Source of the DNA: Paludibacteraceae bacterium
GTDB taxonomy: Bacteria > Bacteroidota > Bacteroidia > Bacteroidales > Paludibacteraceae
NCBI GenBank assembly: GCA_017451525.1
Contig: JAFTOD010000006.1
Location: 90,469 to 154,468, forward strand
Length of the DNA: 64,000 bases
Direction: 5' to 3'
Position 1 is the stretch's first letter. Every line of letters starts with the position of its first letter. A program made the translations under genes and the position numbers. Below, one piece after another: positions 42,859 to 52,494 of this stretch. The notes under the pieces are model-generated. The model was not told the origin of the DNA and did no database searches. It saw only the letters and a program-made list of their open reading frames with translations.

Positions 42859-44124
42859 ATGAAACGAGTATTTTTATTTATCCTGACCCTTGGTTCCTTG
42901 TTCATGGTTCCTTATTCCGCTATGGCTGACGAGACTGTAACCGTAACTGCAACTTCGTCCGATATTTCCGAAAATCTTGACCTCAAGACGGTGGCAACGC
43001 TCTTTGGACAAGCCAAAGATTTAGAACAATTCGAGGCATTGCTGAATAATCCAGATTCAGCGTTCTCTAATCTCGACCTCAATGGCGATGGAGAAGTGGA
43101 CTATCTACGTGTCATCGAAACTGCCGACGACAACCGCCACTTGGTGGTCATCCAAGCGGTCCTTGCCAAGGATATCTATCAAGACGTAGCTTCTATCTTT
43201 GTGGAGAAAGATGCGAATAATCAAGTCACTGTGCAAGTGATTGGTGATGAATATATATACGGCGCAGATTATATTATTGAACCTGTATATATCTACCAAC
43301 CAGTTATTTATGATTGGTTCTGGGGTCCATCTTGGGTATGCTGGCATTCCCCTTACTACTGGGGGTATTGGCCAGGTTGGTGGCGTCCATACTATTGCAT
43401 AGATCCTTTCTTGTATTGGGATCATTGCTATTGGCATCACTATCATCATCCTATTTGCTCCTACCGCACTGGACATCACCACCATCACCACTACCGCCCA
43501 ATGCACGACCGTGTACGTCGCAACGACTTGGCGCATCGCCACCCTGATCGCTCATTCGCTACGCGCAATGCATCGCGCAACGTAACGAATGCACGCTCAT
43601 TCGAACAAAGTCGCCGCACTGCCGTACGCGATGCCAATGCTACACGCACCACTGCAACCAGAGGTTCGGCTACTCGTGTCAGCACCTCTTCTACTTCGCG
43701 TGGTAATGCAGCACAAGTATCGCGTAATGCTACTTATGGTAGTACCAATGTACGTGGTACAGCTACCCGCGGTAGTGCTACCCGTGGCAACGCTACGCGC
43801 ACTTCTGCCACTACAACTACCACTACTCGCACCTCAACCACTACCCAACGCGGTACTGTTGCACCTTCGCGTACGAGCGCTACACGTAGTAATAGTGTGT
43901 CTACCACCACGCGTACGCAACCATCTCGCTCAAGTGTAAGTACCTCCACCACGCCATCCCGTTCGTCTTCGGCTGTGCGTTCGTCGAGTACACCATCACG
44001 TTCAAGTAGCTCAGCAGTACGCTCCTCTTCGTCAAGCACGATGCGTTCGTCAGGTGGCATGTCAGGTGGCGCAGCACGCTCTGGTGGCAGCTCTTCCTCT
44101 CGTAGCGGAGGCTCGCGAAGATAG
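42859..44124 (+). CDS. Secreted protein with EF-hand-like motif, aromatic/His-rich centre and Ser/Thr/Arg-rich tail
   Basis: 421 aa, function unknown. Signal peptide (KRVFLFILTLGSLFMVPYSAMA); a folded N-terminal domain to about residue 140 with DLNGDGEVDYLRV, a calcium-binding-like loop (74-86); a centre (about 145-220) very rich in Trp, Tyr and His, including HHHHHH; and a tail of about 200 residues composed of Ser, Thr, Arg and Ala (for example TRGSATRGNATRTSATTTTT). Similar three-part proteins are frequent in Bacteroidota and are of unknown role. The basic tail and His cluster suggest metal, nucleic-acid or glycan binding at the envelope. It starts right after ribBA. Confidence 0.7.
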   Translation: MKRVFLFILTLGSLFMVPYSAMADETVTVTATSSDISENLDLKTVATLFGQAKDLEQFEALLNNPDSAFSNLDLNGDGEVDYLRVIETADDNRHLVVIQAVLAKDIYQDVASIFVEKDANNQVTVQVIGDEYIYGADYIIEPVYIYQPVIYDWFWGPSWVCWHSPYYWGYWPGWWRPYYCIDPFLYWDHCYWHHYHHPICSYRTGHHHHHHYRPMHDRVRRNDLAHRHPDRSFATRNASRNVTNARSFEQSRRTAVRDANATRTTATRGSATRVSTSSTSRGNAAQVSRNATYGSTNVRGTATRGSATRGNATRTSATTTTTTRTSTTTQRGTVAPSRTSATRSNSVSTTTRTQPSRSSVSTSTTPSRSSSAVRSSSTPSRSSSSAVRSSSSSTMRSSGGMSGGAARSGGSSSSRSGGSRR

Positions 44125-44136
44125 TATCAACGCCTT

Positions 44137-44152
44137 TGGCACGATTTTTGTC
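44137..44152 (+). promoter_or_regulatory. Sigma-54-type promoter upstream of superoxide dismutase
   Basis: TGGCAC (44137-44142), 5 bp, TTGTC (44148-44152), matching the -24/-12 pattern. An imperfect hairpin AGTAACGTG ... CACGTTACT (44156-44191) follows. Confidence 0.55.
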
Positions 44153-44211
44153 TATAGTAACGTGTAGCACAATAGTGTGTTGCACGTTACTTGTTTATAT
44201 AACCTAACCCT

Positions 44212-44805
44212 ATGATCAAATTTCATTTCGAACTCCCAGAGTTGGGATACCAATTCGGAGATTTGGCTCCTATGATGAGCCAAGAGACGCTTTCCTACCA
44301 CTATGGAAAGCATTTTCGCAACTATGTCGATAATCTCAACCAATTGGTAGATGGCTCCAAATACGAGGGATTATCTCTGACTGAACTAGTGCGTAAAGCG
44401 CCTGAAGGTCCTGTCGCTGACAATGCAGGGCAAGTCCTCAATCACTCCCTCTTTTTCGAGCAACTCATGCCTGCTCCAAATGCCAAACGCCCAACGGGAG
44501 AATTTCTCTTTTTGATTGAACAATCCTTTGGGTCATTCGAATCGATGATTGAACAACTCAACAGAGCTGCAGCATCTTTCTTCGGCTCAGGTTGGACTTT
44601 CCTTGCGATGGATGAGGCAGGCGAACTAAAGATTCTATCGCTTTCCAATGGAGATAATCCATTACGCTACAATCTCGTTCCGCTGTTGGCAATTGATGTG
44701 TGGGAGCATGCCTACTACCTCGACTATCAAAATCGCCGCAAAGATTATCTCCAAAACCTTTGGTTACTAATCAATTGGCATGTCGTATCGGGTAGGATAG
44801 TGTAA
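44212..44805 (+). CDS. sodB: Iron/manganese superoxide dismutase
   Basis: 197 aa, the normal length. Metal ligands are visible as His in SYHYGKHFRNYVDNLN (about 26-35), His in LNHSLFFEQLMP (about 81), and Asp and His in IDVWEHAYYLDYQNRR (about 162-166). It disproportionates superoxide to hydrogen peroxide and oxygen. The choice between iron and manganese (or cambialistic use) cannot be made surely from sequence. It is followed by reverse rubrerythrin, which removes the peroxide formed; both genes have a sigma-54-like promoter. Confidence 0.94.
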   Translation: MIKFHFELPELGYQFGDLAPMMSQETLSYHYGKHFRNYVDNLNQLVDGSKYEGLSLTELVRKAPEGPVADNAGQVLNHSLFFEQLMPAPNAKRPTGEFLFLIEQSFGSFESMIEQLNRAAASFFGSGWTFLAMDEAGELKILSLSNGDNPLRYNLVPLLAIDVWEHAYYLDYQNRRKDYLQNLWLLINWHVVSGRIV

Positions 44806-44873
44806 AGTTTACCTCGCATAGTGACACCACTCGCCGCAGGTGCATTACTTTTTTTTACAAAAATTAACAGTTT

Positions 44874-44889
44874 TGGCACGGTTTTTGTA
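44874..44889 (+). promoter_or_regulatory. Sigma-54-type promoter upstream of rubrerythrin
   Basis: TGGCAC (44874-44879), 5 bp (GGTTT), TTGTA (44885-44889), 48 bp before the ATG. The core TTGGCACGGTTTTTG is identical to that at 60905. Confidence 0.6.
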
Positions 44890-44937
44890 GTATGTAAAGT
44901 GGTAAAAGAATATTAACCTTTAAAAGTAAAAATTAAT

Positions 44938-45486
44938 ATGAATAAGAAATTTATTTGCCCAATTTGCGGTTATGTACACGAGGGAGCACCTGCACCAGAG
45001 CGTTGCCCACAATGCAAACAAGTAGTAACATGGAAAGAAGTAGATGAGTCTGCTGGTATCGCATTCGCTTGCGAGCACATCATCGGTGTGGCTAAAGATA
45101 CCGACGAGGAGATGATTAAGGATCTCAATGCTCACTTCATGGGTGAGGCTACCGAGGTAGGTATGTATCTCGCTATGTCCCGCCAAGCAGATCGCGAGGG
45201 TTATCCAGAGATTGCTGAGGCATTCAAACGTTACGCTTGGGAAGAGGCTGAGCACTGCTCTAAGTTTGCTGAGTTGCTTGGTGAGGTAGTTTGGAGCACC
45301 AAGGAGAACCTTGAGAAGCGTATGATGGCTGAGGCTGGTGCTTGCGAAGACAAACTCCGTATTGCTAAGCGTGCAAAAGCGATGGACTGGGATGCTATTC
45401 ACGACACTGTACATGAGATGGCTAAGGACGAAGCTCGCCACGGCAAAGGCTTCGAGGGCTTGTACAATCGCTATTTCAAGAAGTAA
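44938..45486 (+). CDS. Reverse rubrerythrin (rubredoxin domain first)
   Basis: 182 aa. The N-terminal rubredoxin-like site is [10 protein letters not shown] ... CPQC (about 8-28), followed by a ferritin-like diiron domain with Glu and His ligands in [20 protein letters not shown] and [10 protein letters not shown]. Classical rubrerythrin has the opposite domain order; this order is that of the reverse rubrerythrins, NADH-linked peroxide reductases of anaerobes. It protects against hydrogen peroxide and oxygen. It has its own sigma-54-like promoter and is closed by a terminator. Confidence 0.93.
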   Translation: MNKKFICPICGYVHEGAPAPERCPQCKQVVTWKEVDESAGIAFACEHIIGVAKDTDEEMIKDLNAHFMGEATEVGMYLAMSRQADREGYPEIAEAFKRYAWEEAEHCSKFAELLGEVVWSTKENLEKRMMAEAGACEDKLRIAKRAKAMDWDAIHDTVHEMAKDEARHGKGFEGLYNRYFKK

Positions 45487-45511
45487 TTATCTAAATTTTA
45501 ATAGCAAACAA

Positions 45512-45537
45512 AGAGAGTAGTCTTCCGACTACTCTCT
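45512..45537. terminator. Bidirectional terminator between rubrerythrin and the beta-CASP gene
   Basis: AGAGAGTAGTC - TTCC - GACTACTCTCT, a perfect 11-bp stem with a tetraloop, between convergent genes. Confidence 0.8.
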
Positions 45538-45542
45538 ATTTC

Positions 45543-46949
45543 TTATAAGGTAAATTCCTCTCCTTTTTCTGGAATAGCAATACCTCGAAATCCTGCTTCA
45601 TACAGGTGATCTTTCATTGCCTCTTGTGCGCTGCCCTCGCCGTGTACGATAAACGTCTTGCGTATTTGATTAACGTCTTGACAACCAGTAAAATAGTGTA
45701 TCATCTCTTGATAATCGCCATGCCCAGAGAAGCCCTCTATTTTGGTCACTTGTGCACGGATTCTATGGTCATATCCAAATATACTCACATAGCGCAAACT
45801 AGGGTCTTGTATGCGTGCGCCTAATGATGTTGGGGTACAATAGCCTACAATCAATATTGTCGTACTTGGGTCATCAATATGATTCGATACGTGGTGCTTG
45901 ATACGCCCTGCTTCCAGCATGCCCGAGGCAGAAATTACGATACATGGTTGCTGGCTCTTATTCAGTGCTTTTGAGTCGTTGAGATCAGTGATATACCTTA
46001 GTGTATTAAACCCAAATGGATCTGGGTCAAAGCGCATGGTATCACGCACTTGCTCGTTCAGCGTATCGGCATATCTGCGGAATATCTCCGTTGCATTAGC
46101 CGACAATGGCGAATCTACATATACTGGCACACGCTCCAGTCGTCCATCATTGTATAATTCATTCAGCACATACACAATCTCCTGTGTCCTACCCACCGAG
46201 AACGACGGAATCAGCAGCTTGCCTTTCTTATACATACATGTCTCTTCCACCACACCCAGCAGTTGCTCTTCCGACACCAATGCATCATCGTGCAACCGAT
46301 CGCCATACGTGGACTCGCAAATCAAATAATCGCATTGTGGGAAAGCCTGAGGTGTATTCAGTATATGGCTATGCAAACGCCCTACGTCTCCCGTATAAGC
46401 AATGCGTTTTACTTCACCGTTCTCTTTGATATTCACGCTGATAACTGCCGAACCAAGCATGTGTCCTGAGTTGGTAAACTGTACCTCTATCTGCTCATCG
46501 ATGCGATAGGGCTTGTCATAGTCCACGGTATAAAACCGCTTCATCACTTGTTGCACATGATCGCTTTCGTAGAGGGGCTTTATTTTAGGCTTGTGCTGAC
46601 GGTCCATCTTTTTGTTATACCACCGCACATCCTGTTTTTGGATAAATGCTGTATCTTGCAGCATCAGTTCGCACAAGTCGCGCGTAGCAGCAGTACAATA
46701 GATTTTCCCACGAAAACCACGACTATATATATAAGGTATCAATCCCGAGTGATCAATATGTGCATGCGAGAGCAGCAGATAGTGTATATCTTTCGGGTCA
46801 AAGCCCAAATCGCGGTTGGCTTCATCTGTTTCCATACCTTTGCCTTGATACATACCACAATCCAGCAAGATTGTTTTACCCGAATCGGTTGTAATGAGGT
46901 GTTTGCTACCTGTCACTTCCTGTGCTGCGCCTAAGAATTGTATTTTCAT
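45543..46949 (-). CDS. Metallo-beta-lactamase fold beta-CASP ribonuclease
   Basis: 468 aa. The metal-binding motif is LSHAHIDHSGLIPY (about 60-73), with further ligands in TNSGHMLGSAVI and CESTYGDRLH; the beta-CASP and RMMBL parts follow with SASGMLEAGRIKHH and IEGFSGHGDYQEM. This is the bacterial YsiI/CPSF73-like group of RNA-processing nucleases. The substrate in Bacteroidota is not established. A promoter is at 46975-47006, divergent from the HAD gene. Confidence 0.9.
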   Translation of the reverse strand: MKIQFLGAAQEVTGSKHLITTDSGKTILLDCGMYQGKGMETDEANRDLGFDPKDIHYLLLSHAHIDHSGLIPYIYSRGFRGKIYCTAATRDLCELMLQDTAFIQKQDVRWYNKKMDRQHKPKIKPLYESDHVQQVMKRFYTVDYDKPYRIDEQIEVQFTNSGHMLGSAVISVNIKENGEVKRIAYTGDVGRLHSHILNTPQAFPQCDYLICESTYGDRLHDDALVSEEQLLGVVEETCMYKKGKLLIPSFSVGRTQEIVYVLNELYNDGRLERVPVYVDSPLSANATEIFRRYADTLNEQVRDTMRFDPDPFGFNTLRYITDLNDSKALNKSQQPCIVISASGMLEAGRIKHHVSNHIDDPSTTILIVGYCTPTSLGARIQDPSLRYVSIFGYDHRIRAQVTKIEGFSGHGDYQEMIHYFTGCQDVNQIRKTFIVHGEGSAQEAMKDHLYEAGFRGIAIPEKGEEFTL

Positions 46950-46974
46950 GCTATTATCGGTTGAAATCTGTTTG

Positions 46975-47006
46975 CAAAATTACTACAAAATTCGTACAAT
47001 TGCAAA
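46975..47006 (-). promoter_or_regulatory. Promoter of the beta-CASP gene
   Basis: Minus strand: TTTG (47003-47006), 20 bp, TAATTTTG (46975-46982). Confidence 0.6.
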
Positions 47007-47043
47007 TAATTTGTGTTAAAATTGTACTCTCACGTACTTTTTT

Positions 47044-47075
47044 CTTGCAACATTCATCAAAAAGCAGTACCTTTG
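47044..47075 (+). promoter_or_regulatory. Promoter of the HAD phosphatase gene
   Basis: CTTG (47044-47047), 20 bp, TACCTTTG (47068-47075). The leader that follows (47089-47131) is a 9-10-bp repeat of AGAACCTTT-like units running into the start codon. Confidence 0.75.
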
Positions 47076-47131
47076 CACCCGCAAATCCCTTAAAACTTTT
47101 AGAACCTTTAGAACTTTTAAAACCTTTGAAT

Positions 47132-48007
47132 ATGCTCCCCACTGTAGCCCTCATCTATGACTTCGACGGAACTCTCGCTCCTGGTAATATGCAGGAGTTC
47201 GGACTCTTGCAAGCTATTGGTTATCCTAATCCTAATGATTTTTGGGATCTTTGCGACCGCATTGCCAAGACCAACGATGCAGGAGGCATATCCGTGGTCA
47301 TGTACGCCATACAGACCGAAGCCCAGCGAGCAGGCATTCGTTGTACTCGACAGATGCTCCGCGACTTTGGCAAAACGGTGCAGTTCTTCCCTGGCGTACT
47401 CCAGTGGTTCGAGCATATCAACCATTATGCTGCGCAGATTGGTGTGCAGGTCAAGCATTACATCAATAGTTCGGGTATCAAAGAGATGATAGAGGGCTGC
47501 GCTATTGCTCATGAGTTCGAGAATATCTATGCTTGCACCTATCTTTATGATAGCAACGGTGATGCTTGTTGGCCATCGGTAGTAGTGGATTATACCAAGA
47601 AAACGCAGTTTCTCTTCAAGATCAACAAAGGTATCCGCGAGGTCAGCGACCGTGTACGCATCAACGAGTTTGTGCCTTCCAACGAACGTCCTGTTCCATT
47701 CGAACGAATGATTTATTTCGGTGATGGTGAGACGGATGTGCCATGCATGCGTACAGTTAAGTCCAATGGTGGACATAGTTTTGCGGTCTATGGCAATGAG
47801 AAGAAGCGCTCCCTTGCTCAGCAATTGCTCTCCGAAGGTCGTGTCAATTTTGCTTGTGCAGCCGATTATACGGAAGATGGTCAGATGATGGAGATTGTCA
47901 AGCGTATCTTGGATAAGATCAAGGCTGACTATACCCTCTCTCAGCACGAAGCTGTCAACCGCGATACGCTTAATATGTTCTCCGCCTTAGGCGATACGAT
48001 GGAGTAG
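47132..48007 (+). CDS. HAD family phosphatase
   Basis: 291 aa from the ATG at 47132; the longer frame back to 46922 lies upstream of the promoter and is rejected. Motif I is LIYDFDGTLAPG (about 7-18), motif II is INSSGIKEM, and motif III/IV is MIYFGDGETDVPCM (about 190-203). The length and GDGETDVP form resemble haloacid-dehalogenase-like phosphoserine-phosphatase relatives, but the substrate is unknown. It ends before a bidirectional terminator at 48098-48128. Confidence 0.8.
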   Translation: MLPTVALIYDFDGTLAPGNMQEFGLLQAIGYPNPNDFWDLCDRIAKTNDAGGISVVMYAIQTEAQRAGIRCTRQMLRDFGKTVQFFPGVLQWFEHINHYAAQIGVQVKHYINSSGIKEMIEGCAIAHEFENIYACTYLYDSNGDACWPSVVVDYTKKTQFLFKINKGIREVSDRVRINEFVPSNERPVPFERMIYFGDGETDVPCMRTVKSNGGHSFAVYGNEKKRSLAQQLLSEGRVNFACAADYTEDGQMMEIVKRILDKIKADYTLSQHEAVNRDTLNMFSALGDTME

Positions 48008-48097
48008 TCTTTAATTTTTTATCAATTCTATATCTAAATAACGTGTGACACTGCAAAATCGGCATTGAGGTTGTAAGTTGGGTTATTTAGAATAATG

Positions 48098-48128
48098 ATA
48101 ATAGGCGATGAAATTCATCGCCTATTAT
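48098..48128. terminator. Bidirectional terminator between the HAD gene and pgi
   Basis: ATAATAGGCGATG / CATCGCCTATTAT form a perfect 13-bp stem with a 5-base loop between convergent genes. Confidence 0.8.
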
Positions 48129-48155
48129 CTGTTTATTATCAAATTGTTCAACCAA

Positions 48156-49484
48156 TCAAAGGCGAGCTTTGATGGCAGCGGATTCTGCTTCGTAGCCCGG
48201 TTTGTCGAGGAGAGCAAACATATTCTTCTTGTATGCCTCTACACCAGGTTGGTTGAATGGATTGACACCCAAGATATAGCCAGAGATACCGCACGCACGC
48301 TCAAAGAAATAGAGCAATTGTCCGATATAGTATTCGTTGAGTTTAGGCAGTGTGATCTTCATATTTGGTACACCACCATCAATATGCGCAAGCATCGTGC
48401 CTAACTCTGCCATCTTATTCACCTCGTCCACGCGCTTACCTGCCAAGAAGTTCAAACCGTCGAGGTTAGCTTCGTCGTGTGGGAAAGGTACTGTGTGATT
48501 TGGCTCAAGCACCGAAATCACTGTCTCAAACAAGTGGCGTTCGCCATCTTGGATATATTGTCCCATAGAGTGGAGGTCAGTAGTGAAGTCCACACTAGCA
48601 GGGAAGATACCTTTGCCATCCTTACCTTCAGACTCGCCATAGAGTTGCTTCCACCATTCGCTGATGTTATGCAATTTTGGGTGGAAGTTTACCAATAGTT
48701 CCACTTTCTTGCCTTGCTCTTGATAAAGGCTATTGCGTGCTGCCGCATAGATAGCTGCTGGGTTTTCCTCGAATGGAGTAGTAATACCACATTGTTGCAT
48801 CATCTGTTCTGCACCATCAATCAGCGCCTTGATATCCAATCCTGCGCAAGCAATAGGCAATAATCCTACAGGCGAAAGCACAGAGAAACGACCGCCGATA
48901 TTATCTTCAATCACATATGTCTTGTATCCCTCTTGGGTAGCTAATGTGCGGAGTGCACCGCGTTTGGCATCGGTGATACATACAATGAGGCGTTTAGCAG
49001 CTTCCTTGCCTTGTTGCTCTTCCAGTTGAGTCTTCAGCAGGCGGAATGCCAACGCTGGCTCGGTGGTAGTACCAGACTTGGAAATGCTGATGATACCAAA
49101 CTTCTTGTTCTTGAGGAGGGCTTGCAACTCATAGAGGTAGTCCTCGCCGATGTTTTGTCCTGCATATACGATGGCTGGTTTCTCGCCTTCCAACCATGCA
49201 AAACTGCTGGTCAGGGCATCAATCACGGCTTTAGCGCCAAGATACGAACCGCCAATACCAATGCATACAATCACTTCACATTCTTTGCGCAGCAAGTCTG
49301 CTGTAGCTTGAATATCGTCTAATTGTGGACGGATGTCGGCTGGCAAGTTCATCCAACCGAGGAAGTCATTGCCTAAACCAGTACCATTTACCAATTGCTC
49401 TTGTGCTTGAGCTACTTGTTGTTTGTACGCATGGATTGCTTCTGCAGCAACTGCTGTACCATAGGAAAATTGAATATTATTCAT
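48156..49484 (-). CDS. pgi: Glucose-6-phosphate isomerase
   Basis: 442 aa, the short bacterial type. Conserved blocks: [16 protein letters not shown] (about 77-92), [19 protein letters not shown] (phosphate-binding SxSGTT, about 133-151), catalytic Glu region [13 protein letters not shown] and the C-terminal [12 protein letters not shown] with the catalytic Lys. It interconverts glucose-6-phosphate and fructose-6-phosphate. It follows gpsA by 5 bp and is probably cotranscribed with gpsA and perhaps lysS. Confidence 0.95.
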   Translation of the reverse strand: MNNIQFSYGTAVAAEAIHAYKQQVAQAQEQLVNGTGLGNDFLGWMNLPADIRPQLDDIQATADLLRKECEVIVCIGIGGSYLGAKAVIDALTSSFAWLEGEKPAIVYAGQNIGEDYLYELQALLKNKKFGIISISKSGTTTEPALAFRLLKTQLEEQQGKEAAKRLIVCITDAKRGALRTLATQEGYKTYVIEDNIGGRFSVLSPVGLLPIACAGLDIKALIDGAEQMMQQCGITTPFEENPAAIYAAARNSLYQEQGKKVELLVNFHPKLHNISEWWKQLYGESEGKDGKGIFPASVDFTTDLHSMGQYIQDGERHLFETVISVLEPNHTVPFPHDEANLDGLNFLAGKRVDEVNKMAELGTMLAHIDGGVPNMKITLPKLNEYYIGQLLYFFERACGISGYILGVNPFNQPGVEAYKKNMFALLDKPGYEAESAAIKARL

Positions 49485-49489
49485 GTTGC

Positions 49490-50473
49490 TTATTGAAATT
49501 TTTTAGTTAGTTCTTTGATAACTGCTTTAGCAGATCTTCTGTTGTATAGGATTTGATATACAGCCTCTACGATGGGCAAATCCACTTGTGTATCTTGGTT
49601 GGCAAGCCAGATGGCTTTCGTGCCGTAGTAGCCTTCTGCCACCATTTCCATTTCTGTTTGCGCAGCTTTTACGCTATATCCCATGCCAATCATTTGTCCG
49701 AATTGGCGATTGCGAGAGAAGTTGGAGTAGGCTGTCACTAACACATCGCCGAGATAACCACTATCTGTAATATCGCGTGGAATATCCGATTTGGCTTTGG
49801 CGAAACGCATCATCTCATGCATCGCATTGGTCAGCAATACAGCTTGGAAGTTATCGCCGTAATGCAAACTCTTGCATATGCCTGCCGCGATAGCATAGAT
49901 ATTCTTCATGATGCTCGCATACTCCAATCCTTCCATATCATTGCTTGGGGTAGTGCGAACGTATGGCGTATCGAATAACTGTTGCCATTCGTTGGCTTTT
50001 TCCGAATCCTTACAACCAATTGTCAGATAGCTCAAGCGCTCCAATGCAATTTCTTCCGCATGACATGGACCAGTAATCACACCTAAATTTTCTTCTGGAA
50101 TGTTGTAGTGTTCATGCAAATAATCAGTCACCAGCATATTCTCATCTGGAATCATTCCTTTCACAGCGGATATGACGCATTTTTGAGACATATCAATCTT
50201 TATATCATCCAAACTTTGTTTGATATAAGGAGAAGGAATCGCCAAGATAATCAAATCGGATTGATCGACTACTTCGTTGATGTCCGCAGAGAAATGAATG
50301 CGTGAGATATCAAAATATGCCCATTCCAAATGATTGGGATTACGGCGAATCTCTATAAACTCGTTGATGGTTTCTTGTTTGCGTATGTGCCAATTGATAT
50401 CAGGCACATTATGCATCACTATTTTGGCAAGGGCTGTCGCCCAACTGCCTGAACCTAGTATTGCTACGTTCAT
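49490..50473 (-). CDS. gpsA: NAD(P)+-dependent glycerol-3-phosphate dehydrogenase
   Basis: 327 aa. The Rossmann motif is [14 protein letters not shown] (5-18), the catalytic Lys lies in [17 protein letters not shown] (about 188-204), and the substrate loop is [22 protein letters not shown]. It makes sn-glycerol-3-phosphate for phospholipid synthesis. It stands between lysS and pgi on the same strand. Confidence 0.95.
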   Translation of the reverse strand: MNVAILGSGSWATALAKIVMHNVPDINWHIRKQETINEFIEIRRNPNHLEWAYFDISRIHFSADINEVVDQSDLIILAIPSPYIKQSLDDIKIDMSQKCVISAVKGMIPDENMLVTDYLHEHYNIPEENLGVITGPCHAEEIALERLSYLTIGCKDSEKANEWQQLFDTPYVRTTPSNDMEGLEYASIMKNIYAIAAGICKSLHYGDNFQAVLLTNAMHEMMRFAKAKSDIPRDITDSGYLGDVLVTAYSNFSRNRQFGQMIGMGYSVKAAQTEMEMVAEGYYGTKAIWLANQDTQVDLPIVEAVYQILYNRRSAKAVIKELTKKFQ

Positions 50474-50607
50474 ATATTCTAGCCTTTAAACTTTAAGAAG
50501 TTAGACCACTTTGTTGTCGGAACGCTCACTGCGTTCGCTGTCGGATGTCGGATCGTTTTACTGTCGGAGTAGTTTTCTGACTTCTGGCAGCTGTAGGTGG
50601 TCTGTGT

Positions 50608-52155
50608 TTATTTCTCTGGCTTCATGGTTGGGAACAATAGCACATCTTGGATAGATGGTTGTCCTGTCATGAAGATAGCCAAGCGGTCGATACCGATACC
50701 AATACCCGATGTAGGAGGCATACCGTACTCCAATGCACGCATAAAGTCGTGGTCGATTATCATTGCCTCGTCGTCGCCCTTGTCAGCCAACTTCATTTGC
50801 TCTACGAAACGCTCGTATTGGTCGATTGGGTCGTTGAGCTCGCTATATGCGTTAGCCAACTCTTTGCCGTTTACCATCAGCTCGAAACGCTCGGTGAGAC
50901 CTGGTTTGGAGCGGTGCATCTTGGTCAATGGCGACATTTCCACAGGGTAGTCTGTAATAAAGGTTGGTTGAATAAAGGTACCTTCGCATGTCTCGCCGAA
51001 GATTTCATCAATGAGTTTGCCTTTGCCCATCTTGTCGGTGTCCTCTACACCGTATTTCTTAGCCACTTGGCGAATCTCATCTTCGGTCATCGTGCTCAGG
51101 TCATAGCCCGTCTTCTCTTGGATAGCCTCAAGGATAGGCAGACGGCGGTATGGTGCTTTGAAGTTCACGATATTGTCGCCAATCTTCACCTCGGTAGTAC
51201 CATTGACAGCGATGGCGATTTTCTCCAGCAATTGCTCGGTGAAGGACATCATCCAGTTGTAGTCCTTGTATTGCACGTAGAGCTCCATACAGGTGAACTC
51301 TGGGTTGTGGGTGCGGTCCATACCTTCGTTGCGGAAGTTACGACCAATCTCGTACACGCCTTCGAAACCACCTACGATGAGGCGCTTGAGATACAACTCA
51401 GTAGCGATACGCATGTACATATCCACATCCAATGCGTTGTGGTGCGTGATGAACGGACGAGCCGATGCGCCACCAGCAATAGCTTGCAGCATTGGTGTCT
51501 CCACCTCAGTATAACCCGCTTCGTCAAACACTTGACGCATGGTGCGGATAATAGTTGCACGCTTGAGGAAGACATCTTTCACACCCTCGTTCACCACTAA
51601 GTCCACATAACGTTGGCGATAGCGTTGTTCTGGATCGGTAAAGCCGTCATATGCTACACCGTCTTTGTATTTCACGATAGGCAATGGGCGGAGGCTCTTT
51701 GCCAGCACGGTCAGTTTTTGTGCGTGTACACTAATCTCGCCCATCTGTGTGCGGAAGACAAAACCTTCAATACCCACAAAGTCACCTATATCGAGCAACT
51801 TCTTGAAAACGACGTTGTACATCTGTTGCTCTGCGGTGGTAGCCGTTTCGCCTTCTGGGGTAGGGGCTTGAATATCATCGCGGCTCACATATACCTGGAT
51901 GCGACCTTTGGAGTCTTGAATCTCTACGAACGATGCCTTACCCATGATACGACGCGACATCAATCGACCTGCAATACGCACTGGTTTGCTAGTGTACCAC
52001 TCGGCATCTGCGGTTTGCTCGTCCACGAAGGTTGACTTGATATCGGTGGAATAACCTGTAACTACATACTCATCAGCAGGATAGGGATTGATACCCAAAT
52101 CACGCATCTTTTGCAGACTTTCTCTGCGGATTACTTCTTGTTCACTGAGTTCCAT
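50608..52155 (-). CDS. lysS: Lysyl-tRNA synthetase, class II
   Basis: 515 aa. An N-terminal OB-fold anticodon-binding domain (VRIAGRLMSRRIMGKASFVEI) precedes the class II core: motif 2 FRNEGMDRTHNPEFT (about 258-272) and motif 3 GIGIGIDRLAIFMTG near the C terminus. It charges tRNA-Lys. It has its own promoter (52216-52246). A 134-bp gap before gpsA contains a GTCGGAT-type short repeat and a GAACGC/GCGTTC hairpin. Confidence 0.95.
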   Translation of the reverse strand: MELSEQEVIRRESLQKMRDLGINPYPADEYVVTGYSTDIKSTFVDEQTADAEWYTSKPVRIAGRLMSRRIMGKASFVEIQDSKGRIQVYVSRDDIQAPTPEGETATTAEQQMYNVVFKKLLDIGDFVGIEGFVFRTQMGEISVHAQKLTVLAKSLRPLPIVKYKDGVAYDGFTDPEQRYRQRYVDLVVNEGVKDVFLKRATIIRTMRQVFDEAGYTEVETPMLQAIAGGASARPFITHHNALDVDMYMRIATELYLKRLIVGGFEGVYEIGRNFRNEGMDRTHNPEFTCMELYVQYKDYNWMMSFTEQLLEKIAIAVNGTTEVKIGDNIVNFKAPYRRLPILEAIQEKTGYDLSTMTEDEIRQVAKKYGVEDTDKMGKGKLIDEIFGETCEGTFIQPTFITDYPVEMSPLTKMHRSKPGLTERFELMVNGKELANAYSELNDPIDQYERFVEQMKLADKGDDEAMIIDHDFMRALEYGMPPTSGIGIGIDRLAIFMTGQPSIQDVLLFPTMKPEK

Positions 52156-52215
52156 ATCTTTTTGTCCTTAAAAATATATTTCGTATATATGCGCGCATAA
52201 TGCGCAATTTGGGTG

Positions 52216-52246
52216 CAAAGGTACAAAAATATTTACAATCTACAAA
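52216..52246 (-). promoter_or_regulatory. Promoter of lysS
   Basis: Minus strand: TTTG (52243-52246), 19 bp, TACCTTTG (52216-52223). A TGCGCGCATAATGCGCA near-palindrome lies just downstream, about 52191-52207. Confidence 0.7.
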
Positions 52247-52327
52247 ATTTACGGGGTATAATTTGTGATTTTTGAGAGAAGGTCTGTAGTTATAGGTAGG
52301 TTATTCCTTCGGTATAGATAAGTATAT

Positions 52328-52404
52328 ATTACGTATATATTACGTATATGCTACGTATATGGTACGTATATGTTACGTATATCTTACGTATATGGTACGT
52401 AATT
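52328..52404. repeat. Seven 11-bp tandem units of the TACGTATAT type
   Basis: ATTACGTATAT twice, then GCTACGTATAT, GGTACGTATAT, GTTACGTATAT, CTTACGTATAT and GGTACGTAATT. Only the first two bases of each unit vary until the last. It is the best-conserved 11-bp repeat here and lies between the divergent lysS and GH3 promoters. A 14-bp repeat (AATTTTGAATTATG-like) follows at about 52433-52488. Confidence 0.85.
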
Positions 52405-52494
52405 GAAAAGGGAAAGACAAGGGAAGTTAAGAATTTTGAATCAAGAATTATAAATTATGAATTTTGAATTATGATTTGAAATAAGCATAGAAAT

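Noticed and set aside
44156-44191. Hairpin downstream of the superoxide dismutase sigma-54 site as a riboswitch
   Set aside because: It overlaps the expected transcription start and is a simple imperfect stem; it could as well end the upstream transcript.
46922-47131. N-terminal extension of the HAD phosphatase
   Set aside because: The frame is open but contains the promoter and a 9-10-bp repeat; HAD motif I begins right after the ATG at 47132.
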